From Clarireedia homoeocarpa (lineage: Eukaryota; Ascomycota; Leotiomycetes; Helotiales; Rutstroemiaceae): a DNA stretch of 64,000 bases. The stretch spans positions 81,215 through 145,214 of the forward strand of contig LNKV01000029.1 in assembly GCA_001465935.1 (NCBI GenBank), written 5' to 3'. Of the stretch, positions 10,601 through 21,045 are shown in pieces (position 1 is the stretch's first letter; each line of letters begins with the position of its first letter). Made by a program: the position numbers and the translations under genes. A model generated the notes under the pieces. It was not told where the DNA came from. It saw nothing but the letters and a program-made list of their open reading frames with translations, and made no database searches.

Positions 10601-12690
10601 TTCGCTGAAGCAAATTTTATATGCTAATTATCCAAGTACTGGTGGTATCATTGCATTGGGACTAGGGGTGCAGAACTGGTCAGTTGACCAATGCATCTCT
10701 AAATTCACAGACTTGTGTAAGGATGCATTCACGCCGAGAACGTTGAAAAACGTTCCGGTACTCGGAACCCTTCAAATGGCCAATCACAAAAGCATGTATA
10801 AAACTAAGCCATTTGAAAAATGCTTGCAGGATTCATTTGAAGATCGACCTCTGTTTGGGGGCGACCAAAACAATCAAGAAGGTTATATGGTCAAAGTAGC
10901 AGTTACTTCCACGACGTCTATACAACAACACCCAGTCATATTGACTAACTACAATCGTCCAGATATTCAAGAATATGGTACAGTAGCCACCGCTATTAAA
11001 GATTAAGTATATTGATATCTCGATAGGGACCTACACGTTTGAAAGGTTCGACAGGCCATCATTTGAGATGAAAATATGGGAAGCGTAAGTCCATGGCCTT
11101 ACAACCAATAATATTGGAAGACTCTAAACAGTTGTAGTGCACGAGCAACATCTGCAGCACCTCCATACTTCAAAACTTTCATTAAGAATGAAACCAAAAG
11201 TGGTTACCTTGATGGTGCACTCTACCACAACAATCCAGTCTTTGTAGCACACCATGAGCGCAAAGCAATCTGGCATGATGTGTGTCAGCAACCACCAGAT
11301 TTGTTTCTATCTATAGGCACTGGACACGATGGGCCTATCCAGAAAGTCAACCAGAAAAAGCCATTTTTTCGAACTGCTTTCAGCACAACATCTGTGGATA
11401 TTCCCACGCCACCGGCACCTGAGGCTCCACTTCGTTCTCCCAATTTTAGAACTTTCATGGGTCAGATGTGGAGTACTGTGAGCAGCAGATTCGATAACAT
11501 ATTGAACTGCGATAATATCTGGAAAAACTTTCGGGTAGAAGCAGTCGGCCCAGGATTCCATCGCCGTCGTCATATACGAATCAATCCAGATCTTGGGATG
11601 AAGGTTCCATCTCTGGATGATGTTGAGCAGTTGGCGAAAGTCCAGATACAAGCAAGAAGATCCTTAAGTAAAGGGTCAACGCGTATCCAGGTTGTCGAGG
11701 TGGCGCATAGGTTGATCGCTAGCACTTTTTACTTTGAAAAAGTTGAAGAATCCACCAGAGAAAACAAATCGGGCTTCGAATGCAAAGGTTTGTAATGAAA
11801 GAAAATTCACCTACCCATATTAACTCACTTAGGACTTATTTGCTGCCGTTTCACAGGCGGGAGCATTGAGATGAAGGCACTGGGTCGAATACTCATGGAA
11901 TTCATGAAAGAGGATTTTGAGCCCTATTTCGTGGTCGAAGAAGACCGAAATTACGAGACAACGCAAAAGGTGCCAATCTCAGAACAGTCCATTAGCGACA
12001 TGATGAGGCGAGGTGTTTTTCGTGGTGACCGGATTCAAATCATGGTCTCCAAGCAATTTGCATCTACAACTATCTCATTGTGTCTGCGCGAGGCACCATA
12101 TCCTCCATCTATGGATTCTTACCTACCGATAAGTGGTTTCCCACGAAAGTTGATGACCGAAGACATTCCTCGCCGTAAGCATAATTTCTTTCTTCCTAAC
12201 AACCACGCCCTTACCAAACCTCCCATATCCTCCTCTTAATAACTAACGTGCAGCTCCAGAACCTTCCCTATCCATCCCCAATTCCCGCAACAGCTCTTCC
12301 TTCGCACGCCGTCCATATCGTAAGCGTCGGCAAGTCGTTCACTCAGGCTGTAGCGGAAGCGACTCCCTGACCAGCGAAACTTCTTCCCCGCCTTTGCGCA
12401 GGGCCCAGTCGCAATTAAATCTGAAGAGTGATACTGAAACCGGGACTGGCTCTGGGGGGGATATTCCGGAGAGTGCAGATGATGTTAAGGCGTGGGCGTC
12501 GAGGAGAAGGAATTCAATGGAGCCGGTCATGGCAACGGGGGCTAGAGTGTTTGAGCTGGCTGATACGAGTACGGTGGGTGTGGCTGGTGTGGCTGGTGGT
12601 AGTGGTTCTGAGAGTACAGGTGAAGATTCTATGGGTGTAGGCGAGAAGATCTCACCGAAGAGGATAAGTTTATTCGGGATGCAGTGGTGA
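7656..12690 (+). CDS. Multidomain GTPase-RING-patatin phospholipase protein
   Basis: Ten exons: 7656-8319, 8506-8974, 9030-9706, 9764-10370, 10480-10587, 10637-10977, 11027-11084, 11138-11787, 11857-12174 and 12254-12690. Lengths sum to 4329 nt, exactly 1442 residues plus stop. Order of domains: Ser-rich leader; a Cys/His cluster at about 96-128 (CVVC...CIQC...CGDC) like a B-box; a P-loop GTPase with GQTGAGKST at 219-227, switch DCEG at 287-290 and NATD at 413-416; a RING-type finger at about 736-779 (CFAC..CGHVLCTRC..CPLH); a patatin domain with DGGGIRG at 805-811, nucleophile motif GTSTGG with Ser842, and DGA with Asp1000; and a low-complexity Ser/Gly C-terminus. The patatin Ser-Asp dyad is intact, so lipid acyl hydrolase activity is expected. 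Role inferred: membrane-lipid effector gated by a GTPase. Fungal genomes carry such large patatin proteins, but their biology is poorly known. Confidence 0.9.
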
Positions 12691-12982
12691 GAGGACTGAA
12701 TGGTGAAGAGAAGCGAACAGTCGTGAGCGGAATATATAGTGCAAAAAAGAGCAATGAAAGTTGAAGTCTAACATACAAAAGCGCGAGATGTCAAGGTAAT
12801 CATGATTAATTTAATAATATACTACCCGGCTGGAGACTGCAGTTCCTTTATCTACTCTTAAGTTATTATAGTTCACAGTATAGCTATTACATGTCTGATT
12901 AACGGCCAAAACCACACAACCAAACATCACAAATAACTACTTCACAACACAGTATATAATTATTCTTCACCCGACCTGGAAC

Positions 12983-13090
12983 CTCCTATCCGCTTACGAC
13001 TCCCAAACCTCCTATAGGCCTATGGGATACTCCGATAGGTGTATGAGAGGCCCCTATAGTCCTATGGGAGATGTAGGCGGATAGGATACG
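12983..13090. repeat. Imperfect palindrome with CCTATAGG/CCTATGGG motifs
   Basis: CCTATCCGC near 12986 is matched by GCGGATAGG near 13075, and between them CCTATAGGCCTATGGG, CCGATAGG and CCCCTATAGTCCTATGGG repeat the same core. Related CCCATAGACCTATGGG and GGCCTATGGG occur again at 13442-13475. The block can fold into hairpins and may be a terminal region of an element. Confidence 0.5.
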
Positions 13091-13522
13091 CCAAATGCCT
13101 GCATCCCCTCCTATGCACGTACTATATCATTATGACTTCTCAATTAAGCAATGGTGAGGCTATCCAGAAATAAGAATAAATATTAATACTGTTGAGAGTA
13201 CAGATTTCAAGTACAAATACACTGACAATTATCCAGATACTCCTATCTATACCTCTATCCTTCCTATTACCTTATTCCTATTTAAAATGAAAGAGAAGTG
13301 AATCTTGACTACAGGAACAACAAACCTATTTGCACAGAATAATCATATATCTTAAGGTGGTCAAAGCGAAGTGGCGCTGTTGGTGGAATGTGCCCTCGGC
13401 ACGCTCGGCTCGGCTTTCAGCTCGGCCCTCAACTCGTCCTTCCCATAGACCTATGGGAAACGTAGGCCTATGGGAGGTTCCAGCACTCTTATCCCCCGCT
13501 CCTCTCTTCTCCTCTCTCCTCC

Positions 13523-13656
13523 CCCTTCTTTTCGAAGAAAGAAAAAGGGGGAGATGAAGAGAAATGAAGAAAATTAAGACTGAAATAGTATAGGATCGAA
13601 TGGGATAAAATGAGATATGATGAGATGACATGGGGATGTGATGAAATCAACACTAC
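13523..13656. repeat. Dispersed repeat B, copy 1
   Basis: Starts near CCTTCTTTTCGAAGAAAG, continues GGAGATGAAGAGA, AATAGTATAGGAT, GATATGATGAGAT and ends GAAATCAACACTAC. The same succession is found at 17927-18058. Repeat A copy 2 follows only eight bases later, so A and B may be parts of one compound element. Confidence 0.75.
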
Positions 13657-13663
13657 AGGTTTA

Positions 13664-13756
13664 TTGTGTTCATCTTATGTTAAGCAAACCGTTGCATTTT
13701 CCTCTGCATGAGCCTCATCAAGCGGTTTATCCATATTGAGTCTAGCTTAGCTTCTG
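13664..13756. repeat. Dispersed repeat A, copy 2
   Basis: Second copy of the sequence at 7074-7142, with an extra stretch of about 20 bases after AAGCAAACC. Where copy 1 has AAGTAAGCC, GAGCCTAGCTTGGC, this copy has AAGCAAACC, GAGTCTAGCTTAGC. Confidence 0.7.
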
Positions 13757-15592
13757 CAGATGTTGTGGAATGTGAAAGCCCCTGTCTGCCTGTATGGCTA
13801 TCTCAACACGTGACTCACCGTTTAGAGCCGCATGCTTTGGGTGTGACCACGCTTACCCCCTCAACCTTCTTGTAGGACAAAGCCTGACCTGGCTTGTTTC
13901 CGTTCCTAGTTTATCTGTCACTATTCTCTTTAAACCCCGCTATCAATATTCACATGCATATTCAGCTCAGCCTTGAGGATGAACCGCCTTCCCCAAATAC
14001 GACCTTCCTGAAGCACCCTTTAGCATAGTGCTGCGCGTTTTAAAGCGATTGAATGTGTTTCTGACAGATCTCCCAACAATATTCAACAAGCCTGTAGCAA
14101 ATTATAATAGTATCTAACATTTGCAACACAGGGAGCAGAAACAGAGGACGAGTGAGGATGCGAAGCCTTGGATAGTATCATTTGCGAACACTCTTCTAGG
14201 TGCTCTTCGCTGCATTTTAGAGACAGGGACTTGAAAGAAGTCTGAATTGAGCCTCAATCAAGTTCTCGGCAGCTCAGATGCAGGGCTCGTAAAATTCCCT
14301 ATTTGAAGTTACACTGCTGCATACATTTACTTCGTACTCAGTATGTATCTATTAGGAAGCGGGACGTGAAAACCCGATCCTGAAAACACGGAGTGTATGC
14401 ATGCCACTATCAAAAGAACGACCCGAGACCAGTGGCTGGCTGGAGAAGCACCGGGAGCAAAAGGAATACTGATTGATGTCGCATCTGCAAGCTACCTTTA
14501 GTGTCTGGGGAGGCTCAGATTAGGTGGCAATGTAGGTACCAACTTTGGTGATATGATGTGATGCAGAGTAGGTACGTTATCACGTACAGACACGAGTGCT
14601 GGTTGTCGAATTAAGCTTTGAAACTAAAATTTGGGGGAAGAAGCCCCTCAGTATATGCGCCCTTTTCGAAGCCGTACTTGCCGTTGACGGTTGGCTCTAT
14701 AAAGGTTATCAATTGAAAAAGCAATTTTGAGAGCGCCCGAGTTTCTTCGCTTATCATTTCTCTTGTTCACAGCGATCGTACTAGTCACCTGTCATTAAGA
14801 CTGGTAACTCTTTACCCTAGCTCCTAAGTACTAATGTAACCCAAAAGCTGTCACACTAGGAGTTATAGAGGCCGTTGGCATTTTATGTGCCGTGAGGTTT
14901 GGGTTGCTCTGGCTGGCCCTTTCACTGCCGTCCACTATAAGCACTAGCCCTTTTTCCTTTTCTATACTACGTTACAGCTCTATAAGGTTAAAAACGCATG
15001 CACAATGGAAGGGCCCGGAGCATACACTTCTCATCTTATTATCTCAAATCAGGCATTTTATACATTTTACCCAATACTATACTTTGCAACATAACACCTC
15101 ACACCTCACCTTCCATCTCACCTACACCTCACATTTCATACCCAGCGCTTCACACCATATTGACAGGGTGGAGCACCACAGAAAGTTTGACTACGCGTAG
15201 CATAGGGGTTTCGTATTCGCTTCAAGGAACTTGGTTTATTCCAGTTATACGGATCTTATTGGCAAGAAATATCTGCATGTTACTTCATGGAGTTTCGAAG
15301 GGAATCGCGATTGGATGACCAGGGGTTACAAAACCTCCTCTGTTCGCAATCACCGTATCTGCGCCCGAGAATGGAGCCCTTGGGCGTATTTGTGTAACTA
15401 CTCATAATGTAGAGCCAGAACTATGACAGCTCGACGAATAGTTTCACATTGAAATTTTAGGAAGAGGTGAGCTATTTCTGCTATATATTTAAACCTCACA
15501 ACCTTCATTGGAACTCGGATAGATTCATCAAGACCACCCCGAAAGCAGAACTACAACCCAATCTCCATCCAAATTTTTCATTGCCTGCAAAG

Positions 15593-16766
15593 ATGTTCAA
15601 CTCCTCACGACTTGCAGCTGGTGAGTTCGTCGATTCTCAGACGAAGAGAAGACACATCCGTGTCTTCTACCAGAATAAAAACAACGATATCAGAGAATCA
15701 TGCTTCGACACTGACAATGGTTGGCACACCCGTGCTGACCAGCTAGTTTTCCCTGGGACTCTTGCCATGGCAAAATCTCCTATTGCTGTTACCTTTTGGA
15801 ATGCAGGGCGTGAGGTATGTGAACTTGATTTGCGTATCTCTCCTCATGCTGATAAAGTTTTAGACTCGAGTCTACTTCCTGGACAGCGAGAAGAAAATTC
15901 GCGAGGTGAGATTCCTCGAAGAGCTGAATTTTGGTGAAAGCATGTCCTAACAGCATCTAGCGAACCCGTACCACAACATCTCCTGACACTCCTGGCCAAT
16001 GGGTCGACGGGACTACGATCACAGCCTCTATACTTCCAGGATCCCAACTGGCTGTAGCTCGCTCCGGTGACGGAGACAACAACATTCGTTTGTTCTACCA
16101 AGCACAGGATGAGACAATTCATCAGACCATGTACAAGAAAAAGGACGGCAAGTGGACTGAGCGCGCCACTACATTCCCGAAAGTGTATAGTGGAAGTGGG
16201 CTAGCAGCCGTGGTGGCGAAGAAATCTGGTCAGATGGGGGAAGTCCGCTTGTTCTACCAGGGCACGGACAAGAAGCTCAAGGAACACTATATGAATACCA
16301 ATGGGGACTGGTCTGCAAGTAAGTGCACAAGATCTGATGAGGATTTTTGCTCTCCACGAGATATCGAAACTTTCAGGACGTACTCTAACCCGAATATCTT
16401 AAATCAGGCACATCTGTCCCAAGTTATGATCTTGTCGCCGGCGCCTCTATCAGTGCAGTGAACTGGGGCGTTGACACCACCTCGCCCAACCTCCAGATCC
16501 GAGTTTTCTCCATCGACAACAAGGGCTTTCTCCAGATCATGAGCTACGATGCCAGTGATGATGGGTGGGATTATACTCCCTCCCAGGTTGCTGCAACAAC
16601 TACCACTAAAACCTTAGGTGATTCTGGTGTCGCGGCTGCCCAGGGCCCTGACGAGAATGGCACTGTGCTCGTGGATGTCTTCTACCAGCCTGAATCGAAG
16701 ACGATTGGGCAGTTCAAAGTCAACTACACAAAGAGGGCTGAGCTGGGCATCCCTACTTCGATCTAA
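15593..16766 (+). CDS. Fucose-specific lectin (AAL/AFL family)
   Basis: Four exons, 15593-15814, 15864-15905, 15961-16318 and 16408-16766, totalling 981 nt (326 residues). The protein is a run of repeats of the six-bladed beta-propeller fucose lectins: each has an Arg-Val/Leu-Phe/Tyr-Tyr-Gln strand such as IRVFYQ, TRVYFLD, NNIRLFYQ, GEVRLFYQ, VDVFYQ, followed by an I(R/H)(E/Q) turn and a GW/W(T/S) end such as NGWHTRA, GKWTER and GDWSAS. This matches the Aleuria lectin family (about 310 residues), in which Arg, Glu and Trp of neighbouring blades bind fucose. No signal peptide is seen, as usual for the family. Such lectins recognise fucosylated glycans of hosts, nematodes or other microbes; the role here is inferred. 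It stands alone, flanked by repeat-rich DNA. Confidence 0.9.
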
Positions 16767-17458
16767 ATAATTGATGGGATGAGTTGTGCATGCATTCTAA
16801 AATGCATATGTCGCGAGCCGACCGAAGACATTCCTTTTACAGAAACAATTGATTTATTGCTAAGCTCGCTGTCTCTATTAAATCAGAAGTTCAATGTTAC
16901 GACCGGTTGCATGTGATCAAAGGACCTTAGGCTCAATGACTGGCTAGTCATAGTAGAACCTTTATAGTATCACTTGACCCAAACTCGAAGGATCGATGGA
17001 TCGATGAATTACCAGACTCGAGCGCGAGCCGGCGAGTCAGCGACCTAACTGCGAGAATGAAGGTCTATATACACAGCATGTATTTCCTTAGTGTATGGAG
17101 CTTCGTGCTTAATTTCAATTACTGCTTATTACCCACTGTTGCCTTACTCGATCGATTTCCAGTATGATTGTCTCAATAATAAACCTACGATAATATTATT
17201 AGACACCGACTCATAGTATTCAGCGATCCTAACCACTTCCACATAACCCAGAAAACAAGCATTCGTAACAGAACTGTAAATCCATTCTTAGAATACTAAG
17301 GCGCCGAGCTCAGAATATCAGATCTAGCTCGGTATTAGAATACAATACAGAGTTTTCTGCCAGGCTGTAACAGACAGCACAGCACACATGACTATACATA
17401 CAGCGCTTACGAATCGTCACACCAGCCCCCCTCACCCGCGCAGTACTGCGCAGCACAC
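16767..17458. other. Intergenic, no feature recognised
   Basis: About 690 bases after the lectin stop. Several short inverted motifs (ATCGATGGATCGATG near 16990) but no gene, RNA gene or named repeat could be supported. The last part may already belong to the decayed retroelement that follows. Confidence 0.5.
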
Positions 17459-17890
17459 TTTCGACATTCGACTACGGTAGTCCTCAGAAAACCTGACAAG
17501 GATGATTATACCGCACCCGAAGCGTATCAAACGACAGCCCTAGTTAATACTATTGGAAAAGTAATGGACTTGATAATCGCAAAACGAATCAGCTATGTAA
17601 CAGAAGTGCATCCATCAACTGTTACCGAGCACCTACCCTATATAGGAGAATATAAGGGGAGATCTATAGACTATGCAATACATATTATCATCGAAAAGAT
17701 ATATAAGGGTTGGAATTTGCCCGATCTGTAAGTAGCAAGTCTTCTACTACTTGATGTCTCTGGCACTCTCGATAATATGTTATATGTTAGGCTATTATAT
17801 AATCTCTGGAAATGCAAATAGATAAGGAAACTGTCTGTTGGGTAGTCAGCTTTCTAGTAAACTGGAGTATAGTTATCAGCTTTGATATAT
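17459..17890 (+). pseudogene. Decayed LINE (Tad-like) reverse-transcriptase fragment
   Basis: Reading from 17459, the frame gives FRHSTTVVLRKP, DYTAPEAYQTTALVN, TIGKVMDLIIAKRIS, then a GRSIDYAIHII segment and, after an in-frame TAA, VASLLLLDVSGTLDN. These follow the order of fungal non-LTR retrotransposon RT motifs (typically TVVLRKP..DY..AYRPI.L..T..K..E..I..R, then LLLLDV.GAFDN with the first catalytic Asp). A TAG at 17819-17821 follows, and in another frame TVCWVVSFLVNWS continues the next motif, so a frameshift is present too. The element is truncated on both sides and cannot encode active enzyme. The stops and AT enrichment are compatible with RIP mutation. Confidence 0.85.
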
Positions 17891-17926
17891 TTAAATCAGA
17901 AGTTTATCAACCGATTATTGGTATTT

Positions 17927-18058
17927 CCCCTCTTCTTTTCGAAGAAAGGAAAGGAGGAGATGAAGAGATGAAGAAATTGAGAGTTAAATAGTATAGGATG
18001 GAAGGGGATAAGATGGGATATGATGAGATAAAATGAGATATAATGAAATCAACACTAC
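17927..18058. repeat. Dispersed repeat B, copy 2
   Basis: Nearly collinear with 13523-13656: TCTTCTTTTCGAAGAAAGG, GGAGATGAAGAGA, AATAGTATAGGAT, GATATGATGAGAT and the terminal GAAATCAACACTAC. It begins about 40 bases after the LINE remnant, possibly its 3' tail or a separate insertion next to it. Confidence 0.75.
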
Positions 18059-18303
18059 TTACTTTATCAAGGACGTCAATGTAAGATGACTCCAAAATTA
18101 TCTTGATTTATTCATTCCGAGTTTGTCATTTTCTGCTACAGCCGCATCCTAAAAAGGGTGACAGTGGAGGAATGTATATTTATTTGTGTATAGTAGAGGG
18201 CAATGAATACTGCGGAATAAGATTCTAATATGCACAACGATTGAGGTTGGAATAGGAGCTCGACTACGCCATTAAACTAACTGTGCCCCGAACGTTGTAA
18301 CTA

Positions 18304-19453
18304 TCACCGACTACTTTTAATAATTGCACTCGATCCAGCAGATTCTTCCAAGAACTTTGAGTACTTTGACTTTGCTTCTGCTATTGCCTCGTCTTTTCCG
18401 TCGTACGGGTCAGTGTGAATGAGCTTTCTGACCACCTTATCAAGCCTTTTATCTTCCTCTTCGAACCTCTGTTTTGCGATTCGAAACTCACCAACCCTAA
18501 CACCATCTGGCCAACCATGTTCAACAAATAATCTTTTCCGTGAAGCTCTCTTGTTATAACCATTGAGTAGGTAGATGTTTCGGGTGTTGGCTCCACAACT
18601 CTTAACCCATTGGCAACATAATCGATATAACCAGATGGAGGTGCTGGGGGCTCTGATTCTACGTGACGGGATGACCTACCAGACCATGGCATTTCTTGCA
18701 AACCTCGGAGGTATTCTATCCATTGATCTAGCATAACTTTTGCAGGAACAGACAGCAAGTCAAGATAAGTGTTTGTGTAGCCTGGTGAATTATTAAGACA
18801 TTGGATAATGTGTTTTGTGCGAATATCATAAATGATGGTTCGTCCAAACATACCTGGGATAGATTTGCAGGAAGCAAGGCAGACAGCCCATAGTGCTAGA
18901 TCGTATTCACCTTGCCAGAGGACTTCGCGTGCGTCGGAAACATCATCTAAATAGCTGTGAGAAAGGGTGCCATATGATATTTCATCACTAATGTCGAGAA
19001 ACGGAAGATGTCGGAAAAGAGCAATAACTTCGGGCTCTAATCCAATAGTGACGAGCTCCTCCTTGGGAAGGTTTTGATGAGGAGGCCGCTGGATTTCGGA
19101 TTCTTAAATATACTCCATAGAACGCAGAGTTTCATGAACTTACGTAATGCCATTGATCAACTCTCCGTGTTGTGATTTAATAAAATCTTCGGTGAAGGCT
19201 GCGTCGTCATGATTGGGATCGTGAGACAGGACCTCGCAAGATCGATAAGTAGGAGATTTCTGCCATGGCACCTCAATTTCAATTCCGGGTTTCTCGCAAG
19301 GCTGCCCCAACGAGAGGCATGAAGAGCCTACCAACCTATTAGTAAACAACTCTAGCGTAGATCAGACCTACAAACAGGGAATCCTCCATCACACGTTGCT
19401 CCATTTAAAACACATGTCAAGCACTGCCAAGCGGGAAACTGAACGGATGCCAT
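18304..19453 (-). CDS. Zn2Cys6 transcription-factor-like protein, frame continuity doubtful
   Basis: Exon 1 (19453-19372) and exon 2 (19327-19144) join to a perfect binuclear zinc cluster: C-x2-C-x6-C-x6-C-x2-C-x6-C (WQCLTC, GATCDG, FPVCSSC, QPCEKPG), which DNA-binding fungal regulators use. The middle region (about 19098-18600) reads LPKEELVTIGLEPEVIALF, EYLRGLQEMPW, and the end reads RNIYLLNGYNKRASRKRL and a charged helical tail to TGA 18304-18306. Two joins do not work by normal splicing: exon 2 ends in phase 2 at a good donor (GTAAGT) while the next open frame needs phase 1, and near 18590-18610 the frame shifts again without an obvious intron. Either unusual introns or 1-nt indels (decay or assembly error) explain this. 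Target genes are unknown. Confidence 0.7.
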
Positions 19454-20062
19454 GTTGAACGAAGCGATAATCGTGGCTAGAAATGCTATGATTATCGCTA
19501 TATATATTGTTCTGAAGCCTGCATAAGCATGAAAGAATGAGCAAGCGGGATCGTATTTATTTGGTCGATAATAATGTCTTGACATGCCAGAAGGTAGGCG
19601 CGGAACACGCTGGCAACTGAATGGTCTAAGCCTATTTAAGCGATTTAAGCGCCTTTTCCCCTTCCAATTCGTATACTATGCTATGTTGCATAACCCCGCT
19701 CGTTCTCCTTTCCTATCCGGCCGACCCTTTGTCTATCCGCCGCTATGTAGGTATAATCCAAAACTCCCTATTCATTTCGCCTTTACCGTCTCACCCCGCC
19801 CTGCCCTCGCCTCTCCCAAACCCATATGCAAGTTCTCATTTCCCAATGCCATCAAATGAACAAGTCCATCCCTTACTCCAACATATCCCAGTCCCAATCC
19901 CAATCCCAACCTGAAAACAATACATGACAAAAGAAACTTCCTCGATGCCCCTTCATGCTTCTTTTTTCGTCATTGGGCATCCAATTCATTTCACTTCATT
20001 CCTTCCTCTCCATAGCACGTTTCCGTCTCATCACCTCTGAAGGACATCTTCCTTGGATGATC
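19454..20062. other. Intergenic region, promoter of Zn2Cys6 gene and 3' end of membrane-protein gene
   Basis: About 600 bases. The Zn2Cys6 promoter must lie here. Pyrimidine-rich ORFs on the plus strand (19584-19914) have no family features. The repeated CCCAATC motif at 19890-19910 is a simple-sequence run. Confidence 0.5.
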
Positions 20063-20321
20063 CTATTTCTCATCGACATATCGATACGAAATTGCGCTCG
20101 GTTTTTTCACAATGAAAGCGACTGTCTCGTCTTCTTCGAGAAAGATCTCTCCTCTCCTACAGCAGGGGTTGCATTTTGCGGTTGTGTATGCTTCTTGTTG
20201 GTTGTTGATTCTGGTTAAGGAGGTTAGTTCATTATTCTCTCATGAGAAGGAGAGGATCAAACAGGGTGAGTGTGGAAAGAGTACAAAAGTGCAGCAAAGG
20301 TAGAAAAAGAGGAAATATCAA

Positions 20322-20367
<46 letters not shown>

Positions 20368-21045
20368 GATTAGGGAAACAACTCACCCATAAAATTCGAC
20401 CCAACAAACGACTAACAAGAACAAAATCACAACACCCACTACCAAGAAATCACTCGAATCCCTCCTTCTCGTCCTCATCATAGGACTTCCTCTCCGTTCA
20501 TCTTCATGTCCTCCCTTAACTCCCATACATCTCATCGCCGCGCCCTCTACTTTCGCACTTTTCTGTCCCTTCTCCGCCCAGAATTTCTTCGCGTCTGCTT
20601 TCCTCAGTTCCGGTAACGCGGACGTGGGTTTTGACGGTAATGGGAGGGTATCGTCATCATCTTCATCTACCGAGGAAGGAGAAAGGGATTGTAAATACGA
20701 GCTCGAAAGCGGTTCTGGCGCAGAGAGAGCTTCGGCGGAAAGGGTGTCGGAACTTGGCGTTATGGGGGTGTTGTTGATTATGATTTCTTGTGAGGGGTAG
20801 GTATTCGAAGGAGGAGGTGGTGGTACTGGATTCGAGAAAGGTGGAGTAGAGAGTTGATGGGTGGGGAAATGAGGGTTTGTGATGGTGGGTTTGGATATGG
20901 GAGAGAGGGAGGGATGGTTGTAGCAGGAGGGCTGACGACACGGCTGTGCTTCTTGCTCTTGTGAGTTGGAATTGAGGATTGGGATAGGCGTCGAGGTTGA
21001 GAGGTGGAGGAGTAGGAGAAGGGATAGAGGGGACGTGGTGCGCAT
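20063..21045 (-). CDS. Single-pass membrane protein with Pro/Ser-rich ectodomain (hypothetical)
   Basis: Two exons, 21045-20387 and 20210-20063, close in frame to 268 residues. Exon 1 starts with a signal peptide (MRTTSPLSLLLLLHLSTS), then a Pro/Ser/Thr-rich low-complexity region with an acidic DEDDDD patch, a basic stretch RRRDSSDF, and one membrane helix LVVGVVILFLLVVCWVEF. The good donor GTGAGT at 20386-20381 joins an acceptor CCTTAACCAG; exon 2 adds a tail INNQQEAYTTAKCNPCC followed by RRGEIFLEED and YRYVDEK, a possible palmitoylated CxxCC juxtamembrane motif. The intron (20386-20211) contains 42 T on the sense strand. Topology suggests type I membrane protein. No family recognised. Without the intron the protein would end two codons after the helix. 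Confidence 0.65.
20323..20364. repeat. A42 homopolymer inside an intron
   Basis: Forty-two consecutive A on the plus strand, within the intron of the minus-strand membrane-protein gene, so T42 in the transcript. Could be a retroposed poly(A) tail or slippage; length is probably variable. Confidence 0.9.

Larger units (their letters stand above)
12691..15592. other. Gene-poor interval with repeats
   Basis: About 2.9 kb with no recognisable exon. It holds inverted CCTATGGG-type motifs (12983-13090 and 13438-13480), dispersed repeat B (13523-13656) abutting dispersed repeat A (13664-13756), and then unremarkable sequence up to the lectin gene. A TATAAA-like motif lies near 14698 but no transcript can be assigned. 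ORFs of about 100 residues at 14892-15318 are low-complexity and rejected. Confidence 0.6.
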
